Position numbers and translations under genes: made by a program | Shown: piece after piece, positions 51,242-61,978 of the stretch | Numbering within the stretch: the stretch's first letter is position 1 | Layout of the letters: each line of letters opens with the position of its first letter | NCBI GenBank assembly: GCA_019637695.1 | Contig: JAHBVG010000017.1 | Span: forward strand, 30,290-94,289 | Direction: 5' to 3' | Length of the DNA: 64,000 bases | Source of the DNA: Caldilineaceae bacterium | GTDB lineage: Bacteria > Chloroflexota > Anaerolineae > Caldilineales > Caldilineaceae | The notes under the pieces: model-generated | What the model saw: the letters and a program-made list of their open reading frames with translations, nothing else | What the model was told of the DNA's origin: nothing | Databases searched by the model: none

Positions 51242-53002
51242 CTATGCCGCTACACTTTTGTCGGCAATAGCAACAGCGGAACTGCCTTCACCTGGCTCAG
51301 CAATGATACGGTTGATCGCCTGCATGTAGGCTTTGGCGCTGGCGACGATAATATCCGTATCCACACCGCGCCCGCTGTAGAGCCGCCGCCGCGCCCGCCC
51401 CTGCGCGGTCTGGCTGTAGCCCCGGCTTTCAGGGATCTCCACGCGGATCGTCACGTCGCCGTTGGCGTCCATGCCTTCGGTCACCGCCTGCACCAGGAAT
51501 TCGACAAGGGTGTTGGGCTGGTTGACAATGCGGTTGATGCCCTGGTAGACAGCATCCACAGGGCCGGCGCCAAAGCCCGCCTCGGTGACCTCCTCACCGG
51601 TTTTGTTGTTGCGCAGCTTCACCACCGCCGTGGGGATCACGTTGTTTCCGCACTGCACTTGCAGCCCCAACAACTCCCAAGTTTCCACGGGCTGGTAAAG
51701 TTCATCGCCGACCAGGGCTTCGATATCGGCGTCGGTGACAACCTTCTTTTTGTCAGCCAGGGCTTTGAAACGTTGGAAGACCTCGTTGAGTTCCTCGCGG
51801 TCCAGGTGATAGCCCATCTCCTCTAAACGCACGCGCAGCGCATGGCGGCCCGAATGTTTGCCCAGCACCAGGCGGCTCTGGTTAAGGCCGATGGTGCCGG
51901 CGTCCATGATTTCGTAGGTGCGCTTGTTCTTCAACATGCCATCCTGGTGGATGCCGGCCTCGTGGGCAAAAGCATTGCCGCCGACGATGGCCTTGTTGGG
52001 CTGGATCACCATGCCCGTGTAGCGGCTGACCATATCGCTGCTGCGGTGGATCTCCTGGGTGACGATGTTTGTGTCCAGATTGTAGATGGATTGGCGGGTG
52101 TAGAGCGCCATCACCGTCTCTTCCAGACTGGTGTTGCCAGCGCGTTCGCCGATGCCGTTGATCGTCACTTCAACTTGCCGCGCTCCGTTGACCAATCCAG
52201 CCAATGAATTCGCCGTCGCCAGCCCCAGATCGTTGTGGCAGTGGACACTGAAGATTACGTCTTTGCCGCCGGGAACATTCTCACGCAGGTAGTCGATCAG
52301 GTGTCCGAACTCGTCGGGCGTGGTGTAGCCCACGGTGTCGGGGATGTTCAACGTCGTCGCCCCGGCGCGGATGGCGACCTCTAGCACGCGCACCAGGAAT
52401 TCGGGGTCGCTGCGCCCGGCGTCCTCTGGGCTGAACTCTACATTGTCGCAGAGGCTGCGCGCATATTCCACCATTTCGCCCGCCGTCTCCACCACTTCCT
52501 CGCGGCTCATGCGCAGCTTATGTTCCATGTGGATGTCGCTGGTGGCGAGAAAGGTGTGGATGCGTGGCCGCACCGCTGCCGAGACGGCTTCCCACGCCTT
52601 GTCGATATCATTTTTGTTGGCGCGGGCCAGCCCGGCGATGATGGGCGGCGCGCACCATTCGCCGTTTTTGTCATGGCGCGGCGTGCGCCCTACCGTTTCG
52701 GCAATCCGTTTCACCGCCGCCAGATCGCCGGGGCTGGCGGCCGGGAAACCGGCTTCCATAATGTCCACGCCCAGACGAGAAAGCTGGCGGGCGATCTCTA
52801 CTTTTTCCTGTTCGTTGAGGGTGGCGCCGGGGCTCTGTTCCCCATCGCGCAGCGTCGTATCAAAAACGAGGATCGTCTTGCCGTGGGCGATCTCCCTGGC
52901 CCACTGATCCACATCAGGTATGGCAAAGGTGGATACATCTACGGCAGGCTCGTCGCTGCCTTCCGGTTGTCCATCGTGGCCGTTGCTAATCGTGTCGTTC
53001 AT
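51242..53002 (-). CDS. leuA: 2-isopropylmalate synthase
   Basis: 586 residues. It condenses 2-oxoisovalerate with acetyl-CoA, the first committed step of leucine synthesis. [18 protein letters not shown] at the catalytic start, the metal motif [19 protein letters not shown] and the regulatory C-terminal domain (about 440-575, ending [22 protein letters not shown]) are present, so feedback inhibition by leucine is expected. It is distinct from CimA at 20580. It lies downstream of ilvC, separated by a repeat hairpin. Confidence 0.97.
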   Translation of the reverse strand: MNDTISNGHDGQPEGSDEPAVDVSTFAIPDVDQWAREIAHGKTILVFDTTLRDGEQSPGATLNEQEKVEIARQLSRLGVDIMEAGFPAASPGDLAAVKRIAETVGRTPRHDKNGEWCAPPIIAGLARANKNDIDKAWEAVSAAVRPRIHTFLATSDIHMEHKLRMSREEVVETAGEMVEYARSLCDNVEFSPEDAGRSDPEFLVRVLEVAIRAGATTLNIPDTVGYTTPDEFGHLIDYLRENVPGGKDVIFSVHCHNDLGLATANSLAGLVNGARQVEVTINGIGERAGNTSLEETVMALYTRQSIYNLDTNIVTQEIHRSSDMVSRYTGMVIQPNKAIVGGNAFAHEAGIHQDGMLKNKRTYEIMDAGTIGLNQSRLVLGKHSGRHALRVRLEEMGYHLDREELNEVFQRFKALADKKKVVTDADIEALVGDELYQPVETWELLGLQVQCGNNVIPTAVVKLRNNKTGEEVTEAGFGAGPVDAVYQGINRIVNQPNTLVEFLVQAVTEGMDANGDVTIRVEIPESRGYSQTAQGRARRRLYSGRGVDTDIIVASAKAYMQAINRIIAEPGEGSSAVAIADKSVAA

Positions 53003-53124
53003 GATTTCTCCAGAAGATGATTGACTATTGAATGGGGTAAATTGTCCAGTTTCAGAGCATAGCAGGTCAAATTCAACAAGTATCTAAGGTCACTAAGGCC
53101 ATCGTCCAAGCCAATCACCCCCTT

Positions 53125-53246
53125 TCAAAAGGCAAAAGGAGTAAGGCAAAAGGCAAAAATGAAATGATCTGAGCGATGCTCGACCTGGTATCCATTCAAG
53201 TTGTTGACGAACTACTTTTGCCTTTTGCACTTTGCCTTTTGCCTTA
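53125..53246. repeat. Short-word hairpin repeat (GGCAAAA words)
   Basis: Left arm CAAAAGGCAAAAGGAGTAAGGCAA and right arm TTTTGCCTTTTGCACTTTGCC-type words, separated by about 55 bases. It lies between ilvC and leuA. Confidence 0.8.
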
Positions 53247-53250
53247 TCTA

Positions 53251-54252
53251 TTAAATTTCTTTTGCGTTGAGGAACGACATCATCTTGCGCAGCTCTTTGC
53301 CCACGACTTCGATCTGCTGGCCTTGTTCGTCCTTGCGGCGATTGTAGTAGATCTTGCCGCCGTTGTGATATTCGTCCATCCACTCTTCGGCGAAGGCGCC
53401 GCTCTGGATCTCGCTCAGGATCTGCTTCATCGCTTCTTTGGCCTCAGGACCGATGACGCGCTGACCGCTTTTGTAATCGCCCCACTCGGCGGTGTCGCTG
53501 ACGCTGTAGCGCATGTAATTGAGGCCGCCCTGGTACATCAGATCGACGATGAGCTTGAGTTCGTGTAGACATTCAAAGTAGGCGATCTCCGGCTGATAAC
53601 CCGCCTCAACCAGAGTCTGAAAACCAGCCTTGACCAACTCGCTGGCTCCGCCACAGAGGACAGCCTGCTCGCCAAAGAGATCGGTCTCGGTCTCCTCGGC
53701 GAAGGTGGTCTCTAATACGCCGGCGCGGGTGGAGCCGATTCCCTTCGCATAGGCAAGCGCATTGGACAGGGCTTCGCCGCTGGCGTCCTGATGGATGGCG
53801 ACCAGCGCGGGGACGCCGGAACCTTCGGTGAAGACTTCGCGCACACGATGGCCGGGCGCTTTGGGCGCGACCATGGATACATCTACATTGGCAGGGGCCT
53901 GGATAAAGCCAAAGCGGATGTTGAAACCGTGGGCAAACATAATCGTGTCGCCGGGTTTGAGGTTAGGGGCGATCTCCTCCTCATAGACCCTGGCCTGGAT
54001 CGGATCCGGGATCACGATCATAATCATGTCCGCTTCGGCGGCGGCGTCGGCTACGCTCAATACACGCAGACCGTCCGCCTCGGCTTTCGCCCGGCTCTTG
54101 CTGCCTTCGTGCAGGCCAACGCGCACATCGCAGCCGCTGTCTTTCAAATTAAGGGCGTGGGCGTGGCCCTGACTGCCATACCCAATAATGGCGATCTTCT
54201 TTCCCTTGAGCCGATCAAGGTCTGCTTGCTTCTCGTAGTAAATTGTTGCCAT
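53251..54252 (-). CDS. ilvC: Ketol-acid reductoisomerase (class I)
   Basis: 333 residues, class I. It isomerises and reduces acetolactate and acetohydroxybutyrate. The nucleotide motif is [21 protein letters not shown], the phosphate-binding loop reads [12 protein letters not shown], suggesting NADPH, and the metal-binding knot carries [13 protein letters not shown] and [17 protein letters not shown]. It lies downstream of ilvN. Confidence 0.97.
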   Translation of the reverse strand: MATIYYEKQADLDRLKGKKIAIIGYGSQGHAHALNLKDSGCDVRVGLHEGSKSRAKAEADGLRVLSVADAAAEADMIMIVIPDPIQARVYEEEIAPNLKPGDTIMFAHGFNIRFGFIQAPANVDVSMVAPKAPGHRVREVFTEGSGVPALVAIHQDASGEALSNALAYAKGIGSTRAGVLETTFAEETETDLFGEQAVLCGGASELVKAGFQTLVEAGYQPEIAYFECLHELKLIVDLMYQGGLNYMRYSVSDTAEWGDYKSGQRVIGPEAKEAMKQILSEIQSGAFAEEWMDEYHNGGKIYYNRRKDEQGQQIEVVGKELRKMMSFLNAKEI

Positions 54253-54276
54253 GAGTTCGTGTTGCTCTTTCTGTGT

Positions 54277-54357
54277 TGGTGATTGGGGATTAGGGAACAG
54301 TGACTGGGGACTGGGGATATAGATTATCTCTGCCCTAATCCCCAGTCACTATTCCCT
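54277..54357. repeat. Short-word hairpin repeat (CCCCAGT/CCCTAAT heptamers)
   Basis: Left arm of GGTGATTGGGGATTAGGG-type words and right arm CCCTAATCCCCAGTCACTATTCCC, between ilvN and ilvC. Confidence 0.85.
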
Positions 54358-54362
54358 TTATT

Positions 54363-54938
54363 TTACACGCCGCCGGTCTTTTCGCGGGCGGATCGGCTGG
54401 TGCCGTTGGTTTTGGCCTGAGCTTTCCAGACAGCGCTGCCGCTGCGTCTTTCGGATTTGTGAGTGCTGCCGCGGCTGATGGCAACGCGACCGGTACGTAC
54501 CATCTCTTCAATGCCGAAATTATCGAGCAGATCGATCAGCGAATCCACCTTATCCTCGGTGCCGACAATCTGGATCACCATGCTGTCTAGCGCTACGTCG
54601 ACGATCTGGGCGCGATAGACTTCGGCAAACTGCATGATCTCCTGGCGAGTCTCCGACGTCGTGTGGACGCGCAGCAGCGCCATCTCGCGGAAGACTACCG
54701 CCTGGTTAGAGAAATCTTCAACGTGGGTTACATCGACCACCTTTTGCAACTGCTTCACCACCTGATCCACCATGCGTTCATCGCCATCCACCACAAAGGT
54801 CATGCGGCTAATGCCAGGCGTCTCGCTGTGGCTAACCTGTAAACTGTCGATGTTGAAATTACGCCTGCGCAACAAACCCGCCACCCGGTTCAGCACACCG
54901 GGCTTATCCCGCATCCACGCCACGAGAGTATGTTTCAT
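54363..54938 (-). CDS. ilvN: Acetolactate synthase small (regulatory) subunit
   Basis: 191 residues. The N-terminal ACT domain [31 protein letters not shown] binds valine for feedback control of IlvB; a second ACT-like domain follows. A C-terminal tail of about 35 residues ([18 protein letters not shown] and on) is Ser/Lys/Arg rich and probably unstructured. It lies between ilvB and ilvC with repeats in both gaps. Confidence 0.95.
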   Translation of the reverse strand: MKHTLVAWMRDKPGVLNRVAGLLRRRNFNIDSLQVSHSETPGISRMTFVVDGDERMVDQVVKQLQKVVDVTHVEDFSNQAVVFREMALLRVHTTSETRQEIMQFAEVYRAQIVDVALDSMVIQIVGTEDKVDSLIDLLDNFGIEEMVRTGRVAISRGSTHKSERRSGSAVWKAQAKTNGTSRSAREKTGGV

Positions 54939-54960
54939 CGCTTATCTTCTTTCTCCAAAA

Positions 54961-55051
54961 GGTGATTAGTGATGGTGACTGGGGATTAGGGATTGGTGAT
55001 TGGGAAGAGGTTCTCTCCCAGTCACCAATCCCTAATCCCCAGTCACTAATT
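54961..55051. repeat. Short-word hairpin repeat (CCCTAATC/CCCAGTC heptamers)
   Basis: Left arm of TGACTGGGGATTAGGGATTG-type words and right arm CACCAATCCCTAATCCCCAG, with GGAAGAGGTTCTC in the loop. It separates ilvB from ilvN. Confidence 0.85.
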
Positions 55052-55053
55052 TT

Positions 55054-56847
55054 CTACCAACTGGGCTGCACACCGCTGAACCCCTGCACCACGGATGGCT
55101 TGGGACGGCGGATGAGATCGTTGACGGCTGCCCCCGGCGCCACCATGGGGTAGACGTTGATCTCTTCTTTAACGCGGAAATCAATCAAGAAGGGACCGTC
55201 GGTGGCGTGGGCCTGCTCAAAGGCGGCGACCACCTGTTCGGGATGGGTCACCTTCAGCGCCGGAATCGAGTAAGCGTCGGCCAGCTTCACATAATCCGGC
55301 GAGAGGATGGGCGTGCCCACATAGCGTTTGTCGTAGAAGAATTGCTGCCACTGGCGCACCATCCCCAAGAAGCCGTTGTTGATGATGGCAATCTTCACCG
55401 GCAACTTCTCCTGATGGAGTACAATCAACTCTTGCAACGTCATTTGGAAGCCGCCATCCCCGGCCACGGCCCAAACCGTCTTGTCACGGTTGGCGTATTG
55501 CGCTCCAATCGCCGCCGGCAGCGCAAAACCCATGGTGCCCAGGCCGCCGCTGGTGAGCAACTGCCCCGACTGTTCGTGGATGAAGTATTGAGATTCCCAC
55601 ATTTGGTGTTGGCCCACATCGGTGACCACAATCGCGGATCCCCGCCCGGCGAATTTGGTCGCGTGCCACAATTGGCGGATCACAAAGGGAGGCGTCAATT
55701 CATCGGTCTCAACATTGAGGATATCGGCGGCGTCTGTGTCGGTGCGCCATTCTTTAATCTGGTCGATCCATGCCTGGTGGCGGCGTTCCTCGATCATGGG
55801 GAGTAGCTCGGGCAGCGTCTCGCTCAAACTGCCGATGATGGCGATATCCGGCACCACATTCTTGCCCACCTCGGCCTTGTCCAATTCAAAGTGGATGATC
55901 TTGGCCTGTTTGGCAAAAGTATCCAGCCGCCCGGTGATGCGGTCATCGAAGCGCATTCCCATGGCAATCAGCACATCGCAACTTTGGACGGCTCGATTGG
56001 CGTATGCTTCCCCGTGCATGCCGCCCATACCCAGGCTGAGCGGATGGGTTTCGGGGATGTTGCCTGTCCCCAATAGAGTGGTGACCACAGGGATGCCGGC
56101 CCGTTCCACCATTTCGAGCAATTCCGCCGCCACGCCAGCCAGGTGGATGCCATGTCCAGCCATGACCAATGGGCGGTCTGCTTTGTTGATCAGATCGGCG
56201 GCTATGGTTAAATCGCTGCGCGAATATTCAGGCCAGGGCTCGAATCCGGGCAAATTGATCTCATGATCATAGCGGAAGATCCCCTTTGCGTTTTGCACAT
56301 CCTTGCAAATATCCACCAGAACAACACCGGGGCGCCCCTCACGGGCAATGTAGAAGGCTTCTTTGAGGATTTGGGGGAGTTCGCTAATATCGGTGACCAA
56401 ATAATTGTGCTTGCAGACGGGCTGGGTCACCCCCACCACGTCGGATTCCTGGAAGGCGTCAGTGCCCAATAGATTGGTGGGCACCTGCCCGGTGATCGCC
56501 ACCATGGGCACGCTATCCATCTGCGCCGTCGCCAACCCCGTCACCAGATTGGTGGCACCGGGTCCACTGGTGGCGATACAGACGCCCACCCTGCCGGTGG
56601 AACGGGCATAGCCATCGGCCATGTGGGCGGCGCACTGCTCATGGCGCACCAACACATGATGGATCTTCCCAGACGCTTCATAGGGCGCCATGGCGTCGTA
56701 AGTGGGCAAAATGGCGCCACCTGGGTGACCAAAAATGACATTGACGCCTTCATGGACCAGCGCTTCCCAGACCATCTGCGCGCCGGTCATCTCACGGGGT
56801 TCGGACATCTGCCTATCATCAAACGGGGTAGAAGTGGATTGGGTCAT
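55054..56847 (-). CDS. ilvB: Acetolactate synthase large subunit
   Basis: 597 residues of a ThDP-dependent enzyme making acetolactate and 2-aceto-2-hydroxybutyrate. The catalytic Glu is E70 in [15 protein letters not shown]; the ThDP/Mg motif is [14 protein letters not shown] with [20 protein letters not shown] is 11 bases before the ATG at 56847; M14 is another possible start. It heads the ilvBNC-leuA run and is preceded by a leader peptide and terminator (56968-57129) that probably control it by attenuation. Confidence 0.97.
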   Translation of the reverse strand: MTQSTSTPFDDRQMSEPREMTGAQMVWEALVHEGVNVIFGHPGGAILPTYDAMAPYEASGKIHHVLVRHEQCAAHMADGYARSTGRVGVCIATSGPGATNLVTGLATAQMDSVPMVAITGQVPTNLLGTDAFQESDVVGVTQPVCKHNYLVTDISELPQILKEAFYIAREGRPGVVLVDICKDVQNAKGIFRYDHEINLPGFEPWPEYSRSDLTIAADLINKADRPLVMAGHGIHLAGVAAELLEMVERAGIPVVTTLLGTGNIPETHPLSLGMGGMHGEAYANRAVQSCDVLIAMGMRFDDRITGRLDTFAKQAKIIHFELDKAEVGKNVVPDIAIIGSLSETLPELLPMIEERRHQAWIDQIKEWRTDTDAADILNVETDELTPPFVIRQLWHATKFAGRGSAIVVTDVGQHQMWESQYFIHEQSGQLLTSGGLGTMGFALPAAIGAQYANRDKTVWAVAGDGGFQMTLQELIVLHQEKLPVKIAIINNGFLGMVRQWQQFFYDKRYVGTPILSPDYVKLADAYSIPALKVTHPEQVVAAFEQAHATDGPFLIDFRVKEEINVYPMVAPGAAVNDLIRRPKPSVVQGFSGVQPSW

Positions 56848-56967
56848 CAGCTTGTGCTCCTCTTAAACGCTTGTAAGGGAATCAGACGACTTAGGAAATT
56901 AAGAACATAGATTCGATATCGTTTACACCTCATGGGCAACACTGGACTACCAAAGGTCAGAGACAAC

Positions 56968-56994
56968 AAAAAACCCTTCCCGGCTGGGAAGGGT
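56968..56994 (-). terminator. Attenuator-type terminator upstream of ilvB
   Basis: A 9-base perfect stem (ACCCTTCCC, loop AGCC, GGGAAGGGT) at 56973-56994 followed by T on the minus strand, 27 bases after the leader-peptide stop codon and about 120 bases before the ilvB ATG. The segment CCAGCC of its stem/loop (56982-56987) can pair with GGTTGG inside the leader (57041-57046), giving a possible alternative antiterminator. Confidence 0.75.
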
Positions 56995-57021
56995 CTGCAC
57001 TGACCTATGGCTGGGTTTATT

Positions 57022-57129
57022 TTATACCCCTGCCCCTCTTCCAACCGCAAGCGACCTCCGATCCGTAAGTACTACGGAACCGAGGCTAATAAGGCTTACG
57101 AGTACGATGAGCAGCAGAACGGCAGACAT
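57022..57129 (-). CDS. Putative ilv leader peptide (35 codons)
   Basis: ATG at 57129 with GAAGAGGG just upstream; the reading frame is MSAVLLLIVLVSLISLGSVV and then LTDRRSLAVGRGAGV, ending at TAA. Codons 4-21 contain 14 Leu, Ile or Val codons of 18. It is followed by a terminator hairpin and ilvB, the layout of attenuated ilv operons. It could instead be a small membrane peptide or a chance frame. No independent homology is used. Confidence 0.65.
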   Translation of the reverse strand: MSAVLLLIVLVSLISLGSVVLTDRRSLAVGRGAGV

Positions 57130-57196
57130 GAAACCCTCTTCGCTTTTTATCAATGGTCCTCTACATCAAATCGGTGTGGGGCACTGATTGGGTCCT

Positions 57197-57224
57197 ATTA
57201 TAACGAAGTCGCCAGGAATTGCAA
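57197..57224 (-). promoter_or_regulatory. Promoter of the ilvB operon
   Basis: Minus strand TTGCAA (57219-57224) and a perfect TATAAT (57197-57202) are 16 bases apart. Transcription would start near 57190, about 60 bases before the leader-peptide ATG. Confidence 0.7.
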
Positions 57225-57346
57225 CTACCGATCCCTGTGGATCAAGGAGATTGCAGAGGGGCAGACGACGCGGAGCGTCCGCAGAAGCATTCCACGCTCT
57301 GCGTGGACCGAGCAGAATTCTCTCTCTGCCCCTCTGCGTCTCCGCG

Positions 57347-57703
57347 CTAAAGCAGCGCCCTCTCGTAGACAGCGGATCGCCAGTTGAAGAGCGCAAAGAG
57401 CAGCAGGCTCCACGCCACGGTGCGGATGATCAGTTGAGCCGGTTCATTGAACGTAAGCAGGCCAAAGAGCCAGGCTGGCAACCGTTGCATGTGTTCGTAG
57501 AGGATCACGGGCATCCACATATCTAAATAGATGCCAACTGTGGTTTGCACGAGGAAAAGTAGGAGTGCAGCGGCCGCCAATCCACTCACTTTGGGGTATT
57601 CGCGCCGTTGAATCCAGGCCATGATCAAACCCACCAACCAGAGTAGACAGATCGGCTCCTGGATGAGAATGCTTTTGACCATTGGAAGGGCGGTGGTGAA
57701 CAT
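57347..57703 (-). CDS. Small membrane protein of unknown function (118 aa)
   Basis: About three hydrophobic segments: PICLLWLVGLIMAWI, LAAAALLLFLVQTTVGIYLDMWM and LIIRTVAWSLLLFALF. AAGGAGG lies 8 bases before the ATG at 57703; the upstream ATG 57739 adds residues without an RBS. No family recognised. It shares a minus-strand orientation with its neighbour at 57796, 92 bases upstream. Confidence 0.8.
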   Translation of the reverse strand: MFTTALPMVKSILIQEPICLLWLVGLIMAWIQRREYPKVSGLAAAALLLFLVQTTVGIYLDMWMPVILYEHMQRLPAWLFGLLTFNEPAQLIIRTVAWSLLLFALFNWRSAVYERALL

Positions 57704-57795
57704 AGTCCAATCCTCCTTACGCCGCGCTGAACACGACATGGCTTTCGATCACCATATCTGCTCTTGGGTGGATTGACTACGGTACTGAGGTCCCA

Positions 57796-58404
57796 CTATC
57801 CCGGCGGATCGAAGAGTGGCTGATGCATCATGCGGTAGACTTCGGCAGCGATCTGGGTACTCAGGTGTCTTTGATAAGCCTTGCGCGAGATGATCCCCTG
57901 TGTGTTATCAAGCAGTTGAAGATTCCCCCGTGAATGGACGGCAGGTTGATCACCGCTCATGATCGTGCCGGTGGCGTTGCGCCACGAGATATCGCCATCC
58001 GAGGCGTAAATCACCTCGATGGTCAGATCCGCATTGGCGCGGAATGGCGTCCAGTGGATCTCCGTATCCCTGACCTCTATCCAGAGTATCGGGCGCCCAT
58101 CGCTTTCATTGCCCAGCGTCACCTTATCGGCAGGGAGTTCAAGTCGAAAACGATCCGTCAGTTCTTGGGTCAGGTTCGTATCCAACAGGTCAAGGCCCGT
58201 CTCCGCCGTCTGAATCACAATCCCTTCTTGCATCAAAATTCTACGGTCGGGGCTAGACACAGTGGATGTACTCAGTGTGTGCTGGGCATGGGTTTGGCTC
58301 TGGCTGGCGTGAAAATCCATCGTCCAAAAGATGAGCGCTGCCAGGGAAAAACCGCTGATAAGAATTACCCCCAAAAGCGTCAGACGAATTGCTCTCTTTG
58401 ACAT
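57796..58404 (-). CDS. Membrane-anchored protein of unknown function (202 aa)
   Basis: An N-terminal membrane helix (LTLLGVILISGFSLAALIFW) is followed by an extracytoplasmic domain. It has acidic and Trp-rich segments (ILWIEVRDTEIHWTPFRANADLTIEVIYASDGDISW) and a helical C-terminus. No known domain was recognised and the RBS is poor. It could be a lipid- or membrane-associated beta domain protein. Confidence 0.75.
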   Translation of the reverse strand: MSKRAIRLTLLGVILISGFSLAALIFWTMDFHASQSQTHAQHTLSTSTVSSPDRRILMQEGIVIQTAETGLDLLDTNLTQELTDRFRLELPADKVTLGNESDGRPILWIEVRDTEIHWTPFRANADLTIEVIYASDGDISWRNATGTIMSGDQPAVHSRGNLQLLDNTQGIISRKAYQRHLSTQIAAEVYRMMHQPLFDPPG

Positions 58405-58733
58405 ATCGTTTCTGACTATCTAGCGTGACAGCGTGAACGTGGATCGAAGCACAAAGGTTCTGCTTGAACGTAAAAATGGATTGCAGATACTTCCACTCTA
58501 CCCCTCCGACTTTACGATCACATCGGGCATTTGCATGTTTTACTTTGAGGCAAAAGGCAGAGAGGTTGCGACAATTGACTTATGAGGGAGAGAGGGGGAG
58601 GGAAGAAGGGAAGAAGGGAAGAAGGGAGGGAAGAAGGGAAGAAGTGAAGAAGGGAAGAAGGGATGATGCATCGAGTATGCTGTCTGATCCCCGATCTCCA
58701 GTCCCCAGTTCCCAGTTCCCAGTCCCCGATCTT
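58405..58733. other. Intergenic region between the response regulator and the 57796 gene
   Basis: No gene seen. It contains a purine tract (58584-58663) and a half-hairpin of CCCCAGT words (58683-58734), both described separately; otherwise unremarkable. Confidence 0.7.
58584..58663. repeat. GGGAAGAA tandem repeat (polypurine tract)
   Basis: About 80 bases of almost uninterrupted purines on the plus strand, built of GGGAAGAA octamers with small variations. Such tracts can form triplex or H-DNA and are prone to slippage. Confidence 0.85.
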
Positions 58734-58734
58734 T
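58683..58734. repeat. Single-arm run of CCCCAGT/CCCAGTT words
   Basis: Words such as CCCCGATC, CCAGTCCCCAG, TTCCCAGTTCCCAG and CCCCGATC follow one another directly downstream of the response regulator stop. Only one arm of the usual hairpin is present. Confidence 0.75.
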
Positions 58735-59390
58735 CAAACGTCATCCAGGCTGGACAGCCCTTCTTTCAGCGCGTAGAGCGCGGCCTGGGTGCGGTTGGCC
58801 AGGTGCAGTTTGCTGAGGATGTTGCTGACGTGGGTACGCACTGTGCGCTCACTCACCACCAATTCATCGGCAATCTCCTGATTCGAGAGACCGCGCGCTA
58901 CCAATCGCAAAACTTCCACCTCGCGTTCGGTCAGCGGCTCTTCCGAAGGAGGCAGATCCGACGGCTGGTTGATCTCCTGGATCAGCTTGCGCGCAATCGT
59001 GGGGTGTAACGAAGTCTCCCCGCGATAGACATGGCGGATCGCCTGGAGCAACTCGTCGGGCGCGGAATCTTTGAGCAGATAGCCCTGCGCTCCCTTGCGG
59101 ATGGCCGGGAAGACCTTGTCATCCTCGGCAAAGCTGGTGAGAACGAGGATGCGCGTCTCTGGGATGTCGCGCTTGATCTCCTCAATCGCCTCGATTCCCC
59201 CTTTGCGCGGCATCACTAGATCGAGCAGCACAACATCTGGCCGCAAGGATCGCGCCTTGAGTACAGCCTCGACGCCGTCCACCGCTTCACCCACAATCGT
59301 CATGCCCGGTTCTGAGGAGATGAGGGCGCGCAGCCCTTCACGGACCACGGCGTGGTCGTCGGTAATCAGGATGCGGATGCTGTCGCTCAT
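58734..59390 (-). CDS. NarL/FixJ-type response regulator
   Basis: 218 residues. Receiver: D11/D12, phosphoacceptor D57 in [10 protein letters not shown]85 and K107 (GYLLKDS). C-terminal LuxR helix-turn-helix: [40 protein letters not shown]. It overlaps the histidine kinase stop by 4 bases (ATGA), so it is the cognate regulator. Targets are unknown. Confidence 0.95.
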   Translation of the reverse strand: MSDSIRILITDDHAVVREGLRALISSEPGMTIVGEAVDGVEAVLKARSLRPDVVLLDLVMPRKGGIEAIEEIKRDIPETRILVLTSFAEDDKVFPAIRKGAQGYLLKDSAPDELLQAIRHVYRGETSLHPTIARKLIQEINQPSDLPPSEEPLTEREVEVLRLVARGLSNQEIADELVVSERTVRTHVSNILSKLHLANRTQAALYALKEGLSSLDDV

Positions 59391-61966
59391 GGTCTCTCCC
59401 TTGTGGTTTCGTAGGTGGATTGGGGTTGAATGGGCAAGCAGACGTGTACTGCGGCGCCTTCGCCTGGGCTGGAGTGAAGGGTAAATTGACCGGCCAACTG
59501 TTCAGTCCGTTCTTGCATACTTTTAAGGCCGATCCCTCCCTGTTCGCGGGCAATGGATGGATCGAAGCCTTTGCCGTTGTCCTTGATGATCAGATTGGCT
59601 TCTGCGCTGTTGATCGCCACGGAGACGGTGACTTCGGTGGCTTCGGCGTGTTTGAGCGCATTGTTGAGCGCTTCCTGGGCGATCCGATAGAAACTCGTTT
59701 CAATCGAGGGGGGTAGCAGCGTGGGATCCCCCTCGACCAGAAGACGCGATTTGACCCCGGCGCGGATTTCCACTGTTTCGATGCGCTGTTGCAGGGCGCC
59801 GATTAATCCTTCTTGGGCCAGCGCGGCTGGGCGCAACTCGTAGACGAGGAGGCGCATCTCTTTGAGCGCCTGGCGCGCCATCTCGCCGGACCGGTCAATG
59901 AGATAGCGGGTGCGGTCGAGATCTCCGGCTGTCGCTGTGCGCCGTGCTGTCTCGGCCATAAGATTGACACTGTAGAGCGATTGGGTTACCGAATCATGGA
60001 GTTCGCGAGCCAGACGCTGGCGCTCTTCGATCACCGCCAACTGTTCCGCCTGCCCGTAGAGTCGGGCATTTTCCACCGCCACGCCCACTTGATCCGCAAT
60101 GGTCGTCAAAAGAACCACTTCTTCTGGCCCAAAGGTATGTCCCTTTTCGCCGACGATGCTGAGTACCCCCAATATTCTATTTTTAATACACATAGGCACG
60201 CCTACATAGCTGTGTCCGCTCACATGGTCGGCGACGCCAGTTTTGATCACCCGCGGATCTTGCGCCAGGTCGGCGATGACCAGCGGTTTGCCGTGATCCA
60301 CCACCCAACGGACAAGTCCAATCTCGTCAGGGCTTTTCTGAAGATAATTGACAATCGCTGTCGGCACGCGTTGTTGGATCGCCATCTCTAACTTTTTCTC
60401 TTCGGCATCCCAAAGATGAAACGCGCCGTAGTCACACGCCATCACCTCCAACACCCGGTCGAGCGAATTGGCCAACACCCGATCCTGATCCAATGAGCGG
60501 CTGGCGACTGCGGTGACAGCATAGAGTGCGGAGAGGTCCCGCGTCCGATCCATGACGCGTTGCTCGAGAGTTTGCTGCATCTGTACAATCTGATTCGTCA
60601 TACGGTTAAAGGAATCCGCCAATTGCCCCAACTCATCCTGCGCGTAGATGGGTAATGAGACCGAAAGATCCCCGGCGGCTACAGTTTGCGTAGCGGTGAC
60701 CAATTCCGCGATTGGGCGGGTCAAGAAGCGGTGGATAAAGATAGCCGTGCCCATTAACACCATCCCAAAGAAGATCGTAATGATCAGCAACGTCCAGCGC
60801 ACGGTGGTGTTGGCGTCTGCCTGGATTGCTGTTGCGACTGCTTGCGATTCCGCGGTGATCTCCTCAATCGGCGCCATCACGGCCAGGCTCCAGCCGGTGC
60901 TGGGCAGCAATGCGTAGGCCAGATAGACTTGCCTGTTGTTTAACTCGAACTCGGCCAACCCGCTGGCGCCGCGGCGCATATCGGCCAGGGTCTGCAAAAA
61001 AGGCATACTTCTGACCTGATCCAGTGAGAGGCCCAACGTGTTGGCGATAAAGTGTTCGGTACTCTCATCGCCAGCCAGACTCGCCTGAATATTCGCATAG
61101 ACATCTTCGTTGAGGAGATCGCGTAGCGCTTCGGGCGGCGCCGCCACCAGATCGCCATCCTTGTCGATCAGCAGGGCATAACTGCCGGGCGTGGGCGTCA
61201 GGGCGTTGAGCCGTTCGATCAGCTTTGTCAGCGAAATATCCAGGCTGATCACGCCCAGAAATGTATCGCCGTCGTAGATCGGCACTGCTGCCGTGGCGAT
61301 GGGACCTTGCCCGACAAAATCAACATAGGGATCCGTCCAGACTGGCTGGCGTTGGGGATTGGCGTCGGGCGCAGCTATACGGAAGAAGATCCCTTCGGTG
61401 ATGACCAGATCTGGCGGGATCTTCTCGGCAATGTCTACAACCGGATAGTAACGCGTCGCCCCTTGTGGATCAATATAATAGATGGCAATGGCATCGCTCG
61501 ACTTGCTGAGCATGGCTGGGAAGAGTTCATCGAGCATGAGGGATACGCGCAGATTTGATTCGCTCTCAGGCGTCAGCGTCACCGATGGATCTACCCAGAC
61601 CTCGGTCAATCGCGCCGGGTTTGGATCATAGCGCGCGCCATTTTCGGTATAAGCCAGTGGGCCAAGCGAGAGGTGATCAGCGTGATCGCCGACCCGAGTC
61701 GCCTGAAAATAGTTGGCGGCAATCACAGCCAGGTTGAGCGCTTCGCTCAAGCGGATGTCGCTGATCTGCGCTTCACGGAGGGTCACCTGAAGCAGGGTCT
61801 CGCGCCCTTGGTACTGTAGTCCTTGGATGCTACGCTGTGTGGCGTTGAACTGTGTCTGCCGAAAACCAGTCGTGATGACGGCGGCTGTAGCCGTCCCCAA
61901 AATGAAGAGAAAGAGGAGCAGCGCTAACACGAACTTAGTACTCAGGCGGTGGTAAAAGTGCGTCAT
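59387..61966 (-). CDS. Membrane sensor histidine kinase (dCache-HAMP-GAF-HisKA_3)
   Basis: 859 residues. TM1 at about 12-33, then an extracellular dCache-type sensor (40-370), TM2 about 391-412, HAMP (413-465), GAF (490-635), and a NarX-type kinase with phosphoacceptor H657 in [19 protein letters not shown]. ATPase boxes: ALNNALKHA (766-774), DNGKGFD and GGIGLKSM (810-817). It senses an extracellular ligand, possibly combined with a cytosolic GAF signal. It is paired with the response regulator and preceded by a small helical protein gene. Confidence 0.94.
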   Translation of the reverse strand: MTHFYHRLSTKFVLALLLFLFILGTATAAVITTGFRQTQFNATQRSIQGLQYQGRETLLQVTLREAQISDIRLSEALNLAVIAANYFQATRVGDHADHLSLGPLAYTENGARYDPNPARLTEVWVDPSVTLTPESESNLRVSLMLDELFPAMLSKSSDAIAIYYIDPQGATRYYPVVDIAEKIPPDLVITEGIFFRIAAPDANPQRQPVWTDPYVDFVGQGPIATAAVPIYDGDTFLGVISLDISLTKLIERLNALTPTPGSYALLIDKDGDLVAAPPEALRDLLNEDVYANIQASLAGDESTEHFIANTLGLSLDQVRSMPFLQTLADMRRGASGLAEFELNNRQVYLAYALLPSTGWSLAVMAPIEEITAESQAVATAIQADANTTVRWTLLIITIFFGMVLMGTAIFIHRFLTRPIAELVTATQTVAAGDLSVSLPIYAQDELGQLADSFNRMTNQIVQMQQTLEQRVMDRTRDLSALYAVTAVASRSLDQDRVLANSLDRVLEVMACDYGAFHLWDAEEKKLEMAIQQRVPTAIVNYLQKSPDEIGLVRWVVDHGKPLVIADLAQDPRVIKTGVADHVSGHSYVGVPMCIKNRILGVLSIVGEKGHTFGPEEVVLLTTIADQVGVAVENARLYGQAEQLAVIEERQRLARELHDSVTQSLYSVNLMAETARRTATAGDLDRTRYLIDRSGEMARQALKEMRLLVYELRPAALAQEGLIGALQQRIETVEIRAGVKSRLLVEGDPTLLPPSIETSFYRIAQEALNNALKHAEATEVTVSVAINSAEANLIIKDNGKGFDPSIAREQGGIGLKSMQERTEQLAGQFTLHSSPGEGAAVHVCLPIQPQSTYETTRERP

Positions 61967-61978
61967 CGTTTGACTTCA

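Larger units (their letters stand above)
56848..57346. other. Gene-poor region upstream of ilvB
   Basis: This 499-base stretch holds the ilvB promoter, leader peptide and terminator described separately. From about 57210 to 57346 it contains CT-rich and GCGTCTCCGCG-type short words (CTCTGCG/CTCCGCG) like those at 62640, beside the neighbouring membrane-protein gene. No tRNA or other RNA gene was seen. Confidence 0.7.

Noticed and set aside
56968..57129. A T-box or other tRNA-sensing riboswitch upstream of ilvB
   Set aside because: No TGGNACCGCG-type T-box sequence was seen; the Leu/Ile/Val-rich frame plus terminator fits peptide-mediated attenuation better.
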